Notes: generated from the letters alone by a model not told the origin. 64,000 nucleotides of DNA from Heliopora coerulea (GCA_030142905.1 JASJOG010000055.1:975501-1039500); one strand, 5' to 3'; shown: positions 22,690 through 36,324, counted from the stretch's first letter. Numbers and translations: made by a program.

Positions 22690-25280
22690 CAGTTGAACCT
22701 CTAATTAGCAGACACTCTAATTAATGGACATTTATCTCAGTTATCAAATAACATGCAATTGTGTTCCTTCATTTTGTTCCTCTATCCAAAGGACACTTCT
22801 GTACAACAGACACGGACACTTTCACAATACAAACATGAAAAATTACCTCTAAATACAGGACACTGAAATGATAACCATAGGCTGGTGTAACTCTGTTTTA
22901 GCTACTATTGATATTTATTATGCCCGGGAAACATTTTAATCACTGACAGATAATTAACACAGCCAGAACCAGCCAAAACATTGCCACATGCTGCCCATAA
23001 TGTGAACGTATCAGTATCACAAGCTAAGCCAAAGCCTTTGTGAGGATTGGCATGGAAAACGAAGATAAATGTTGTTCCTGTAGCCAGGAAACAAAATATA
23101 AATGCATTAAATGTTTGCATGCCACATGTAATTTTTCACTGGACTGTTCTACACCAGCATCTGAAGAAACAGAAGGATGGGAAGTGATGAAGAAAGTTTC
23201 TATTTGCCATCATTGTATCAATAGCAAATGCACAAACCGCTCAACAGAAATTAGCAAATCGAAGAAAACAAATGTAGAAAAGAGAATGTCAAAAAATGGC
23301 TCGACACTCAGGAATGAACTCCCACTTAAAATGAAAATTGATCTCATCAAATTCGCCAAGGCTAATCCCAAAATAGGATGCAGAGAACTTGGCAAAAAAT
23401 TTTCTTGCAGTAAAACGCAAGCAAACACCATTGTAAAAAAAACCGTAAGTTTTTGGATGAATGGGAGTCCAACAAAGGTTCGAAATTAAAAAAGAGAGAT
23501 AGAAAACAAACTTACGATGTTGTAAACAGTCATTTGAAAGAATCATATGACAGATTAAGACAATCGAACGTTCCCGTTAGTGGTCCTTTGTTGCAAGAAG
23601 AAGCGTTAGAAATTGCTAAAGCATTACACATAGGCGATTTTTATGCATCCAACAGCTGGCTAGAGAAATGGAAGAAGCGTTATATCGTAAACATGAACGT
23701 TGCAGGTGAGAAAGGTGACGTTAATGAAGAGGTGGTCAACAGCTGGGAAGAACGAGCGCAAGAATTGGTAGATGATTACAAACCAGAAGACATTTGGAAC
23801 TTTGACGAAACTGGTTTGATGTGGCGAGCATTGCCTGAAAAAAGTTTAAACGAGAAAAGAACAAGGTGTTGAGGTGGTAAAAATTCCAAATACCAAAATA
23901 CCTGGGCTTTCTTTGCAAACGCTGCTGGGGGAAAGGAAGATCCTATAGTGATCGGCAAAAGTGCGAATCCTTGTTGTTTTAAAAGATTGAAAAATAAGAC
24001 AAAGCCTTTCAAATGTTCATATTTTTCAAATGCCAAAGCATGGATGAGAGTTGAGATACTAACCCAAATTTTAAATAAACTGAACAATAGACTGTGACGG
24101 GAAAACCGCAACTTTATTTTGTTCATGGATAATGCTCCATGTCATCCGAGAGATCTCGAATTTTCAAACATTAAGATAGCTTGGCTTCCTTGTAACACAA
24201 CATCAAAAAACACAGCCACTTGACACGGGAATCATAAAAGTTTGGAAAGTTAATGTCAGAAGAAAACTTCTTCAATATGTCTGCAGTCAACTTGATGGTA
24301 AAAACACAGCCAGTGACGTAATAAAATCAGTAAATATGTTGATGAGCATTCAACGGGGGAAACAAGCGTGGGATGACGTTAAGTCAGAGACAGTGATGAA
24401 GTGTTTCAAGAAAGTCGGCCTTTGTCCTCACACGCTCCCTAAAGGCAAAGATGATGATCCTTTTGCCGGCAAAGAAATTGGTGATGTTCAAGATCTTGTA
24501 CAAACTATAGATCAATCTACTTCAATTGATGAATACATTTGCGATGAAGATAGTCTTCCTACATGTGATTCTACGATAGACACAACAAGTAAAGGCTGGC
24601 GAGAGGAAGTTCGAAATGAAGTTTTGGGTGGAGAGAATTCAATTGAGGGAGAGTCAGACAATTTTGAGGAACCCGAGGAAGAACCTACCGACGACAAATC
24701 ATTGATGACAAGTAACCAAGCCCTACTTGCTGCTGAAGACATTGCAAAGTTTGTATTGTATCATGGTGATGAAGAACTGTCAAACTATATGTCCCCAGCA
24801 GTTGACCATTTGCATGAACTTAAACTCTATTGCCTAAAGCAAAGTAGCATTACTTCATATTTCGTGTAAATACTACAGCTAGAATGGCAAATATAGAATC
24901 AATTTTCAACTTTATTCAACATCAAGTATTTATGTTTAATACCAATCTTAGATTGGGGGGGGGGCATGGCAAGGGTGCTCAGGTTTCAGCCTCGGTATAT
25001 AAACTAAAACTGGCGTGTTGATTCTTGCCAGCTCGGAAGATATAAGAATTTTTAGAGAAATGGCCCTTCTAGTTAAACCAATTCCCCTAGGTAAAGATCT
25101 TTGCTCCAAGTGTTAGCAAATTTCCTTTTGTCTTTGCGACTATAACGAGATTCCCACACACAAGTTGTTATTATGTTCATCAAAGTTAATATTTAACTCG
25201 ACCTCTATCCAACAGACACCTCTAATTAACGGACACTGGGAGTGTTCGCTGTTGGTGTCCGCTAAATAGAGGTTCGAATG
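22690..25280 (+). mobile_element. Tigger/pogo DNA transposon
   Basis: Terminal inverted repeats are CAGTTGAACCTCTAATTAGC at the left and CATTCGAACCTCTATTTAGC on the opposite strand at the right, with the 'GGACAC' subterminal motif repeated inside both ends. TA lies on each side (22688-22689 and 25281-25282), as expected for Tc1/mariner superfamily insertion. Length is 2591 bp. It encloses one decayed transposase. Confidence 0.85.
23052..24869 (+). pseudogene. Tigger transposase with N-terminal Cys-rich domain
   Basis: DDD transposase of the pogo/Tigger group. Residues 1-65 form a Cys-rich module, 'CCSCSQETKYKCIKCLHATC' and 'CHHCINSKC', which is not part of standard Tigger proteins. Then come a CENPB-type helix-turn-helix ('KAKANPKIG'-like, 'ELGKKFSCSKTQANTIVK'), a second DNA-binding helix region ('FYASNSWLEKWKKRY'), and the catalytic blocks 'IWNFDETGLMWRALP', 'FILFMDNAPCHP' and 'PLDTGIIKVWK'. 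The C-terminal acidic region ends at 24869. Frame changes occur near 23455 and 23870, with stops near 24096. ATG 23052 is the first in frame. The protein is dead, but all three catalytic Asp codons are still present. Confidence 0.8.
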
Positions 25281-25282
25281 TA

Positions 25283-26440
25283 GTAATAAAAAGAAAACTT
25301 ATCACTGTTCTATACGAGCTTCTGATGTAAACAAATGTCAGTGCACATTCACAATTGTATGCTTATGATGGCTGCATTCAATGGTGTCCAACTATTTCAT
25401 ACAGTGCTACCAATGTTACCTAACCAGCAAAGTGACCTTAGTAAAACCTTCTTCAGCAATTTGTCGTTTGAGCGATGGAACGTAATTTCAGGTGAATTCA
25501 AAATCGCAAATCCAACGCTTCTTCATTACAAACGGTCTTACTCTAACAAAGTATTATTTCTATTCTACCGCTAAATCGTACATGATGATGCATACTATAA
25601 AGTCTTATCTTTTGTTGTGAATTTTGTAAAAACTGAGCCTAAACTCAGTACTTCTTTTGAATACACCAATGTCCAACATCTATAGCTTCAAATGATTGAT
25701 CAAACAAAAACAGCAAAAACACTACATATTCCTTTCTAAGCAAGTAATTCAGACAATTGGTCCAACAATTCACTTACCCTACTGTGTTATCCAGCGTTAT
25801 CCGCTTCCTGACATAAAATAAAAACGAAGTTTATCCATTACTTTTAAAGCTAGAGCTTTAAAACAGGGCAGCAACCCTTAGTAACCTGGCACAAAATACT
25901 CAGCTAACCATTCCATCTCATGGCAACCAATAATAATTATGGCCAGTTGGTATGCACCATGTAAGTGAGAAAATGCTGTGTAACCTGGTACCAAAAGTGA
26001 ACCTGGCAACTAATAACAATTATGGTCCTGTAATATGCAACTCCGAATAAACAAACTATTGGAGTTGACACATGACCCAAGAATGCACAACTCAGCATTT
26101 CTTTGAAAGTATTTGTGCTCGAAAATCCTAAAAGGAAGTGTCATGTATACTAGTTTTCGTCATCGATGAAGCACAATTATAACTTAACCCTAGAATGAGT
26201 CTTCCGATTTCATGAACGAACTTTGAATAGAGACAAACATATCGTGCTCTATTTTCCTTTGAGTAGGTCATATGGAGAACTATCTCTATGGCAAATATAC
26301 GATTAACAGTATAGAATGCATCTATTACTTCTGCTAAAGCAATCAATTGTTTGCCGGAGGAAGAAAATGTCTATAGTATAGCTTTCACTGACGGTATCCG
26401 ATTTTCTTCCCAAGCAAAACTTAGCACTCCCAAGCTTATG
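25283..26440. other. AT-rich intergenic sequence
   Basis: No supported gene. A short imperfect duplication is visible around 25880-26030 ('acctggcac...aataataattatgg'). Confidence 0.4.
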
Positions 26441-28281
26441 AGGAGCAAAGTCAACTCTTACCCAGTGCTGTAACATTTCTCGCATTTCAATCTCACTTAC
26501 ATCAAACAATTTTACTGCTGAAAATGAAATAACTTTGTCAGATTGTCTGAGGCAACAAATTATTTCTCACTCTTTATGCTAAATCGCTCAATCTCCTATG
26601 GTTTAGAAGTAAAATTGAAAAACATACAGATGGAGTCCCGCCAATGTGTTCAGAATAACATAATGTTATCTGTAATGGAAGCACATTAGATATTTTCACT
26701 CAATAATCGAGTGGAACTAAATGAAATATCTCTCTTATAGTTTGGAATATTCCTCAAATTATTTCTATGATTTAGAAAAAATATTCAAAAAGTGTGACTT
26801 CAAGTCTGACTAATCTAATGAGAGGAACACTGCAACTCAATATTACATTTCCATGTCAAGTATTGCTCAACTTTATCCAGAAAATAACCATCAAGATATT
26901 ACTTAGTGGTCTATTTCTGTGCCAAATATTTCAAAACATTCCTGCAATACTGAGAATGAATGGCTTTAACTATGTGTACATTTTGTCAATCCTTTGCATG
27001 GCTTAGCTTAAAAAATATCTTTGCAGTAAACCACATGACATAATTTTGTGAAGTTTAACAGTGCAAAGAAATAAAATACTTGTTATACTTTTTGTAAAAT
27101 CACTTAATGTCCTTGTATTGTTTCCATACAACATTGAAAAAAATATAGACATGCTTTATATATATATGCTTTAGACATTACATTGAGAAAGATACGGCTT
27201 GTGAGCAGGTAATGTTTCCAGCATAACACTACAAGACAATGTTATGTTTCAGTGTCAATTATACATTAGAAATTATTCAGAAAATAATTATGAAAATATT
27301 ACATGATAGGTTCCTAAATACCAAAATTGTTACACATGTAGTCTTAGCAATGAGAAAGCTTAAACTTAAGTATCTATACATTTTGTAAATTTTTTATGTG
27401 AGTTTCTTTGAAAAAAACATTGATAAATTATAGAGGAACCACATGAGATGATTTTGACAAGTTCTCCAATGGAATAAAATGAAATATTTGTGCCACTGTT
27501 TGGAAAGTTATTCAAAGTATTTGTATGCCTTAGAGAAAATATTGAGCACAATATAGTTTCAAACTGGATAATCTTGTGAGAGCAACACTGCAAGCAAATG
27601 TTATTTTCTGTTACAAGTATAGGTAAAAGTTTATTCGGAAATAATCATGAAAAATACTATATAGTGATCTGTTGCCTACCAAAATTTCTGAAAACATTCC
27701 TTTGAAAGTCAATAAATATACTTAAGCATGTATACCTTTTTTAATGTTTATTACTTGGTATAAAAAATGTTTCAAGGAGAAAACACACGAGATAATTTAG
27801 TCAAATTATCCAGTCCAAGAAAATGGACTATTATTCACAGGTTTTCCAAAATTCCTCACCAGCCCTCTATGGTATAGACAGAGCATTAAGCAAGATATTG
27901 CTGCTGTTTAGGTAATGTGTTAAGAATAACACTAGAAGATAATTATATTTCAGTGTCAATTACTCATTAAAGTTTATTCAGAAAATAATCATGAAAATAT
28001 TAGAGGATGCTTTGTTAGATGTCAAAATTGTTATACTTGTAGCCTGGACAACGAGAAAGCTCAAATTGAAGTACCTGCAGGTTTTGTAGATTTTTTCTCA
28101 GTTTCCTCGAAATAAGCATTGATATATTATAAAGTAATTACATAAAATGGTTTTGCAAAGTTGTCTAGTGAAATAAAATGAAGTATTTCTATGGCTCTGG
28201 GAAACTACTGACCAAAATATGGCTTCAATCTGAGTGATCTTGTGAGAGTAACACTGGAGTCTGATGTTATATTTTAGTTAT
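26440..28281. repeat. ~345-bp satellite, block 2
   Basis: The same unit as 12760-15000, recognised by 'gtttattcagaaaataatc' (near 27265, 27970), 'gagaaagctta(a)acttaag' (27352) and 'gaaatatttgt'. It is cut by the Gypsy insertion at 28287 and resumes at 31753. Confidence 0.8.
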
Positions 28282-28286
28282 AAGTA

Positions 28287-28465
28287 TGTAGCCAACATTC
28301 TCGGGCCACTTGTGCGATCTTGTTGATTTTTGGATTTTTCGTGCTTAAAGCTACTCACTGATATATCTAATGGTAAATAAAGTAACTGTCGCTTATGTTG
28401 AGTTGAATTCTAAGAATAAAGATTTGGTGTCAACTAAGTCCATTGTCTAGTTGTACATAGATCAA
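28287..28465 (+). repeat. Gypsy 5' LTR
   Basis: Starts TGTAGCCAACATTC and ends near ...ATCA. Matches the 3' LTR with several substitutions and short indels, for example an extra segment around 28316-28332. The copy is not recent. Confidence 0.85.
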
Positions 28466-28519
28466 ATTGGTGACCCCAATGAAATGGTAAGCAAACTTTC
28501 TTTAATGGTTTAATGCAAG

Positions 28520-28870
28520 ATGTCCAACACTGAAGGTGAAAACTCTGGTACAACACAAACTGCACAGGCAAACGTTCCTACTCCTACATTCACAGAAATC
28601 ACTACCATTGCTTTAAAACTTCCTACATTTTCGCCTGCTGACCCGCAAGTTTGGTTTCCTCAAGTAGAGTCGCAGTTTGTCACGGGAAAAGTCACAAATC
28701 AAGACACCAAGTTTCATCACATCTTTGCTTCTCTTCCCCTGGAGTTTGCTATTGATATCCGGGATCTCATTATTCACAAACTGGTACACAATGCTTATGA
28801 TGAACTAAAAGATAAGCTCATAACCAGAATGCCTGCAAGCCGCACCAAGAGATTACAACAGTTGTTGTAA
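28520..28870 (+). pseudogene. Gypsy gag N-terminal part
   Basis: Structural polyprotein start. It shows the widespread Gypsy gag signature 'LKLPTFSPADPQVWFPQVES' with 'HHIFASLPLEFAIDIRDLI' and 'YDELKDKLITRM...RLQQLL'. ATG 28520 is 55 bp after the LTR. It stops after 116 codons. The rest of gag, including any zinc knuckle, is deleted. Confidence 0.75.
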
Positions 28871-28919
28871 TTACAACCCACCAGCATAACCCTGGAGGCT
28901 GCAAATCACAGCAAAATCA

Positions 28920-31549
28920 AAACCTACAGCAAACATCCAAAGAATTTGAGCCTTCGTTTAGGTCGTCAATTAGTGTGGAATTTCATTGTTGCTGATGTAA
29001 AATTTCCCATCCTCGGAGCAGATTTTTAAGCCATTATGGCCTGCTAGTTGACCTAGGACTTAAAAAATTACTGGACATCATTACGTTTTTGAGTGTCAAT
29101 GGTAACCTTACACGAATCAAATCCATTAGCCCCATTGTCATTGAACATTCCAAGTCCAAATATTCAGACATACTCTCAGAATTCCCTGCCATTACAAAAC
29201 CAATCACACAGGAAATGAGTGTCAAACACATCACCTACTTAATGTCACAAAAGGGCACCCGGTGCATTCACGGCCCTGACGACTCGCTCCTGACAAGCTA
29301 AAGATTGCAAAATCCGAATTCAACACCCTCTGGGAAGTTGGAATTATCCAGCTCTCCCTAAGCAGTTGGTCATCCCCTTTACACATGGTTCCTAAGAAGA
29401 CTCCAGGAACTTGGAGACTGTGTGGGGATTATCGAATGTTGAACGACATCACTGTACCAGATCACTACCCGATACCCATATTCAAGACTTCACATCAAGC
29501 CTCCAGGGTGCAACAATCTTCTCAAAAATTGATTTAGTTCATGTGTACCCCCAGATCCCAGTTGACCCAAAAGATGTTCACAAAACTGTGATTATTACAC
29601 CTTTTGGACTCTTCGATTTTAGAAGAATGCCATTTGGTCTCTGCAACACAGCACAAGCCTTCCAGAGATTCATGGATCAAGTCATTCATGGACTAGACTT
29701 TATTTATTGTTATATCGACAACTTAATGGTTGCTAGTTCATCATTAGAAGAGCATAAGCAGCATCTCCAATAGCTTTTCACTTGACTGAGCGATTATGGA
29801 CTACTCATCAATCCAGATAAGTGTGAATTTGGCAAATTTGAGCTAGATTTCCTTGGCCATCACATAAGCAAAACTGGCATATGACCTTTAGAAGAGAAGG
29901 TACAAGTCATCCTCGATTTCCCACTAAGAAGTTTAGTGAGTTTTTGGACCTTGTAAACTTTTACCACAGGTTTATCAACAACTGTGCTACACTTCAAGAG
30001 CCACTTATTTCCGCCCTGACCCATACAACACAATAGAAATCAAGACCTCAATGGACAGAGCAGTTGGTCCAAGATTTCTACAAGCTGAAAAATCTCACTG
30101 ATCATAAACCATTAATGTACGTCTTCAACCATAACTCTGACAAGTACACGCCCAGAGAAACCCACCAGATATCCGACACGTCCAAGGAAAAGCAAACATG
30201 GCAGCAGATGCTCTCTTTCCTGACAACAAGTTAACACCACCAGCATGCCAAACCTTGCCTTGGACTATGACAGACTGGCAGAGGCACAAGCAACAGATCC
30301 AGAAATTCAAGAAATAGCACATTCCAAGAATTCCATTCAATCAGATTTGGTCAACCTTCCAATGACAGCAATGCCATTATTGTGCGACGTTTCCACAGGC
30401 ATTCCCAGACCTTAGTTACCTGAGGAATTTAGAAAAGCAGCCTTTCCCTCCCTGCATGGTTTATCTCACCCAGGAATCAATGGGACACAAAAGCTCATAG
30501 TGTCCCACTTCATTTGGCCAAATATAAACAGCAATGTTCGAAGAAGGGGAAAAGAATGTCTATTGTGCCAAAAAGCGAAGTTACACCGTCACACATCTAC
30601 ACCATTCAGGGCATTCGACCTCCCCCAAAGTCGATTCAGTCATGTACACATTGACCTTGTTGGACCACTACCGCTGTCCGATGGCTTTGACTACATACTC
30701 ACTTGCATTGATCATTTCACACGTTGGCCTGGAGCAATTCCGATTAGCAATACCTCAACACCAACTATTGCTAAAACCTTCTTGTTGGGATGGATCGCTC
30801 ATTTTGGTGTACCATCTACGATCACCACAGATAGAGGAGCTCCATTTCAGTCACAGCTGTGGTAGGAGTTTAGCAGATTGCTGGGAATGAAACACATCAG
30901 TACTACAGCATGTCACCCCATTGCAAATGGGATAATTGAACGATTTCATCGCCAATTGAAAGCATCTATCAAAGCCAAACCAGATCCCAACAGGTGGACT
31001 GACTCGTTACCTATGGTACTCCTCGGTTTGAGAAGCATGTACAAGGAAGATCTACAAGCTTGCACTGCAGAGCTGGACTATGGCACAACGTTATGCCTGT
31101 CCGGACAATTTTTCGATCCCCACTCTCATGAACCGACCAGGCTCACCTCAGATTTGGTGACCAAGCTCAAGCAAACCATGCGAAGACTCAAAGCCACCCC
31201 AACTAAGTTGCATTCACAACCAGTCTACATCAACAAGGTACTAGATTTGTGCATACATGTTTTTATTCGGCAAGACCAGGTGCAGAAGCCTTTAGATGTG
31301 CCATATAAAGATCCTTACCACATCCTGACCAGAGCAGACAAATATTTCGAACTTGACTTAGATGGATATTGTGATACAGTATCTTTAGATCGGTTGAAAC
31401 CGGCCTTCATCGACACTGCATATGACGAGGAAGGTACTGGTACGCCAACTGAACATAACTCCACAGTGCTGGTGACCTCCATCAGGTCCCAAGGGTACCA
31501 GACAAAGTCCGGTAGAACAGTACATACACCGAACTGTTATGCAACGTGA
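28920..31549 (+). pseudogene. Gypsy pol: protease tail, RT and integrase remnants
   Basis: Order: protease C-terminus ending in 'FPILGADF' (about 28965-29030); RT (29290-29960) with '[20 protein letters not shown]', '[15 protein letters not shown]', 'TPFGLFDFRRMPFGLCNTAQ' and an active-site box mutated from YxDD to 'YCYIDNLM'; a trace of RNase H ('LTDHKPLMYVF', about 30090-30130); then integrase. Integrase retains the HHCC-like 'ECLLCQKAK', 'HVHIDLVGPLP', 'TTDRGAPFQS' and 'NGIIERFHRQLKA' (D, D, E present), with an in-frame TAG at 30863-30865. Several other stops occur. Non-functional. Confidence 0.8.
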
Positions 31550-31575
31550 CCTTGCAATACACTAGGAGGGGGTAT

Positions 31576-31747
31576 TGTAGCCAACATTCTCGGGCCATCT
31601 GTGCGATCTTGATTTTTGGCGGTTAAAGCTACTCACTGATATATCTAATGGTAAATAAATAATGTAACCTTCGCTTATGTTGAGTTGAATTCTAAGAATA
31701 AAGATTTAGTGTCAACTAAGTCCATTCTGTAGTTTTACATACATCAA
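31576..31747 (+). repeat. Gypsy 3' LTR
   Basis: Begins TGTAGCCAACATTC after the purine tract and ends ...ACATCAA before the AAGTA duplication. 172 bp. Confidence 0.85.
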
Positions 31748-31752
31748 AAGTA

Positions 31753-34330
31753 TAGGAAAAACTTTATTCAGAAAATAATCATGAAAATATTACAGTGGTT
31801 TGTTGACTACCAAAATTGCTGAAAACATCCCTTTGATAATGAGAAAAAATATGCTTAAGCATTTATACCTTTTGTGAATGGTTTTTATTACTTGGTATAA
31901 AAAATGTTTTAAGGAGAAAACACCTGAGATCATTGTGTCAAATTATCCAGTGCAAGAAAATGAACTACCACTCACAGCTTTTCCAAAGTTGCTCACCAGC
32001 CTTCTATGGTATCGACAGAGCATCAAGCAAGACATTGCTGCTGTTCAGGTAATGTGATATTTCAGTGTCTGGTACTCGTTAAAGTTTATTCAGAAAATCG
32101 TGAAAATATCATATGGTGCTTTGTTTGATAGCAAAATTGTTGTACATGTAGCCTTAACAATGACAAATCTTAAGCATAAGTACCTGCACATTTAGTAAAT
32201 GCATTTTATGAATTTCCTTGAAAGAACATTGATTTATTATAATAGAACCACATTAGATGGTTTTGTCACTTGTCCAGTAAAATGAAATGAAATATTTGCA
32301 TAACTGTCTTGAAAATTTCTCAAAGTGTTTCTATGGCTTAGAGAAAATATTGAAGAGAATATGGTTTCAGTTTGAGTAATTATGTGAGAGCAACACTAGA
32401 ATCCTATCTTATATTTCTTTTTCAAGTGTAGGGTGAGGTTTATTCAGAAAATAACCAGGAAAATATAACATGGTGGTCTGTTGGCTGCCAAAATGACTTA
32501 AAAGATTTGTTTCATAATGAGAAAGAATATATTGAAATATGTATACCTTTTCTCAATGGTTTTCATTTGTTGGTATGAAAAACATTTAAGGAGTAAACAC
32601 ATGACATAATTTTGTCAACTTATCCAGTACAAGAAAATGAACTATTTCTCATAGATTCTCAAAAATTCCTCACTGGCCCTCTATGGTTTAGGCAATAGAC
32701 TGAGGATCATATGGCTGGTGAGCATGTAATGTTTTCAGAATAACACCATACAACAATGTTATATTTCAGTGTCAATTACACATAAAAGTGTGTGGATAAA
32801 ATATCCATGAAAATATTACATGGTGGTTTCTTAGATAGCAAAATTGTTACACATGTAGTCCTAAAAATAAGAAAGCTAAAACTTAAGTATCTGCACATTT
32901 TTAAAGTTCTTTTTATGAGTTTTGTTAAAGAAACTTTGATATATTCTAAAGAAAAAACATCAGATGGCTTTGTGAAGTTGTCCAGTGAAACAAAATGAAA
33001 GATTTCCGTTATTGTGTTCAAAATTTGTCGAAGTATTTCTATCTGTCTATCTGGTATAGAGCATTAAGCAAGATATTGCCTCTGTTCAGGTAATCTGTTG
33101 AGTATAACAGTATAAGACAATGTTGTATTTGAGTGTCAATTACTCATTAAACTTTGTTCAGAAAATAATCATGAAAATAGTACATGGTGCTTTGTTAGAC
33201 ACCAAAATTGTTGTACATGTAGCCATAAGACTGAGAAATCTCTAACTGAAGTAGCTGCAGATTTTGTAAATGCATTTTATAAGTTTTCATGCAGAAACAT
33301 TGATATATGATAAAGAAATCACATGAGACACTTTTTTCAAGTTATGCAGTGAAATAATATAAAATATTTGCATTAGTGCCTTGAACATTTGTCCAAGTGC
33401 TTTTATATGCCTTAGAGAAAATATTGAGCAAAACATAGTTTCAATCTGAGTAATCCTGTGTGAGGAACACCAGAAGCCAATGGTTCAAATAATCTGGTTA
33501 CAAATATACATTAAAGTTTATTCAGAAAATAATCATGGAAATATCACATGATGGCCTGTTGGCTATAAGAATTAGTGAAAGTATTCCCTTTATATTGAGA
33601 ATGAAGATACTGGAGGATGTATCCCTTTTCTCAATGGTTTCCATTAATTGCCACAAAAGATATTTTAAGGAGGAAACACATGAACTAACTTTGTCAGATT
33701 ATCCAGTGCAAGAAAATGAACTGTTTGTCATTGACTTCCCAAAATTTCTCATTGGTGCTCTATGGCTGCATTGCAGTTAATGTGTTGAGAATAACACTAT
33801 AAGACGATGTTATAATTTCATTGTCCATTAAGAAAATAGTCATGAAAATATTATTTCTTATATATTGAATTTTATTATACATGTTACGCTTAGCCCTGAG
33901 AAAACTTAAACTTAAATTATCTGCACATTTTAAAAATTCTTAATGACTGTTGATCCACTTTCCAGCCATTGTATTTACAAATAACACTAGAACACAAATG
34001 TTACATTCTGCTGTCAAATACAAATAAAACTTTATAAATAGAATAACTCTCAAAAAAATATTCACATCTTGCTTTCGTGGATACTGCACAATTGTTATGA
34101 ATATTTCCTTATTCAATATGCAAATTAGTATTTTAATGAGAAAACAATATATTATTTGGTGAAATTATCCAGTTTAGGAAAATAAAGTGTTGCTTATTAG
34201 TTAATGCAAAATCAAGAAAAATGTAAAGAATGTATTACTAACAAATTCAGGTACAAAGATATGATGTTAAATTTTGCAAATAAAAGCTTGAAAATTTAAC
34301 TAAAAATATGCATGTCAAAATAATATACAT
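31753..34330. repeat. ~345-bp satellite, block 3
   Basis: Continuation of block 2 beyond the Gypsy element. The core 'tttattcagaaaataa' or close variants recur near 31765, 32085, 32440, 33155 and 33520, ending in increasingly AT-rich sequence. No ORF of note. Confidence 0.8.
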
Positions 34331-34744
34331 ACTTTTTATTTGCATAAAAAAAACTGATTTAACAAACATAAATAGTTAATTAAAAAAACTCAAAAACCAA
34401 GAAGGATTATACTCAAGAGTACATTTTTGTTGAAATATTTTTTTAAAAATTGTTTAGAAAAACTATAATTTTTTATGATTTTTAACACCATATTCTTTCA
34501 CTCCTGTTACACCTGCATAAAACATAGATAAAAAAATTAGGAGAATGTAGCCCTCCCTTCCGTTCCCTTGATTGAATTATTTGACTTTTACCTTTATATG
34601 AGATAAATCAAGTAAGAAAATAACTAAAAAATTATTCTGAAATAACAAACATCTTATCCCCAAAATTAACATGTTACTTCACATTAAATTCTTTATATTA
34701 TAACTTTGGTTAGGGTGGGATGGACTAAAAATCTTTTTAAGTCG
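34331..34744. other. AT-rich intergenic sequence
   Basis: Nothing recognised between the satellite and the 28S breakpoint. Confidence 0.4.
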
Positions 34745-35284
34745 TCACTTGTCCCTGTAGTAACTTTTCTGATACCCCTAGCTTAAAACTCATAAAGACT
34801 AAGGAATCGATAGGCCATGCTTTCACAGTTTGTATTCATACTGAATATCAAAATCAAGTGAGCTTTTACACTTTTGTTCTACATGAGATTTCCATTCACA
34901 CGGAGCTCATCTTAGGACACCTGCATTATCATTTTACAGTCTTGCTGCCCCAGCCAAACTCCCAACCAGACAGTGTCTGGCTTCGATTGACTGGCAAAAA
35001 AAGTGATCTTAACACTAAACTGTGGTTGTGATGTCCAGCTCTGCTTCACCGAATAAATAAAAACACAATAAGAGTAGTGGTATTTCACTAGCAAATTGCT
35101 CCTCCCACTTATTCTACACCTCATGGTTTTTCACAGAGTCAGACTAGAGTCCAGCTCAACAGGGTCTTCTTTCCCTGCTGTTGCTGCCAAAACCCTTCCC
35201 TTGGCTGTGGTTTTGCTAGCTAGTAGATAGGGACAGTGGGAATCTCATTAATCCATTCATGCACGTCACAAATTAGATGATGAT

Positions 35285-35318
<34 letters not shown>

Positions 35319-36290
35319 TTGCCATTTACGAGTGCTTGGATAAATTACTCTACTTTGACATTCAGAGTCTGGGCAGAAATCGCATTGCATCAACACCAAT
35401 CACCAGTCATTGCAATGCTTTGTTTTAATTCAACAGTCAGATTCCCCTTGTCTGTTCCAGTTCAAAGTTGGTTGTTAACTGTATAACAAATCGACCTGAT
35501 GGTCAAAGCTGAGCCAATCCATGAGAAGTCCCTTCCCGGTCCGACCTCAACCCTGAGAGGTCTCAGCCACCCTAAGATGAGTCCTCTCACTTCAAGTCCT
35601 AGCCCGATGGACCTAACCCTTAGACCCAATCCTTTTGCCAAATTTACGGATCCGTTTTGCCGACTTCCCTTACCTACATTGTTCTATCAACTAGAGACCG
35701 CTCACCTTGGAGACCTGCTGCAGTTATGAGTATGACCAGACAAGAAAATGAATGACTCCCTCAGAATTTCAAGGGCCATTGAAAGTGCACTGGATCCCAC
35801 AAGAAGTGTGGGGCTTTACCGAACATGAAACCCTATCCCCGGCTAAACTGATTTCAGGGTGACAGCCCGTTAAAAAGAAAAGAGAACTCTTCCTGGGGCT
35901 CTCAGTGACTTCTCCCAATTCACTTGAGTTACCCCTGGTGCCACTAGGTGGCACTATCAGTGTTCTGGTTTGGGAATATTAACCCAATTCCCTTTCGATA
36001 GGTGGCCCAAAATTTGGCCACTTTGTAATGGAATTTCCCTATCTCTTAGGATTGACTAACCTGTTCAACTGCTGTTCACATCGAACCTTTCTCCGCTTCA
36101 GTCTTCAAAGTTCTAATTTGAATATTTGCTACTACCACCAAGATTTGCAGCAGAGGCCATTTCTCCCTAGCTCATGCTAAAGGCTGCATCATGACCTCCA
36201 CACCCTCCTACTCAGCAGAACTTTGCACTTGTTGCAACAGCCAAGTATAGGTGCAACACTTGAGCACCATCCATTTTCAGGGCTAGTTGA

Positions 36291-36324
<34 letters not shown>

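Larger units (their letters stand above)
28282..31752 (+). mobile_element. Ty3/Gypsy element with both LTRs, internally deleted
   Basis: LTRs at 28287-28465 and 31576-31747, flanked by a 5-bp duplication AAGTA (28282-28286 and 31748-31752). A primer-binding-like site 'TTGGTGACCCC' follows the 5' LTR, and a purine tract 'AGGAGGGGGTAT' precedes the 3' LTR. Total about 3.46 kb compared with ~5 kb for complete relatives, so parts of gag, protease and RNase H are missing. Inserted into a satellite unit. Confidence 0.9.

Noticed and set aside
34912..35124. 70-codon minus-strand ORF similar to one at 4363-4563
   Set aside because: The similarity is real but both are translated 28S rRNA fragments, not a protein family.
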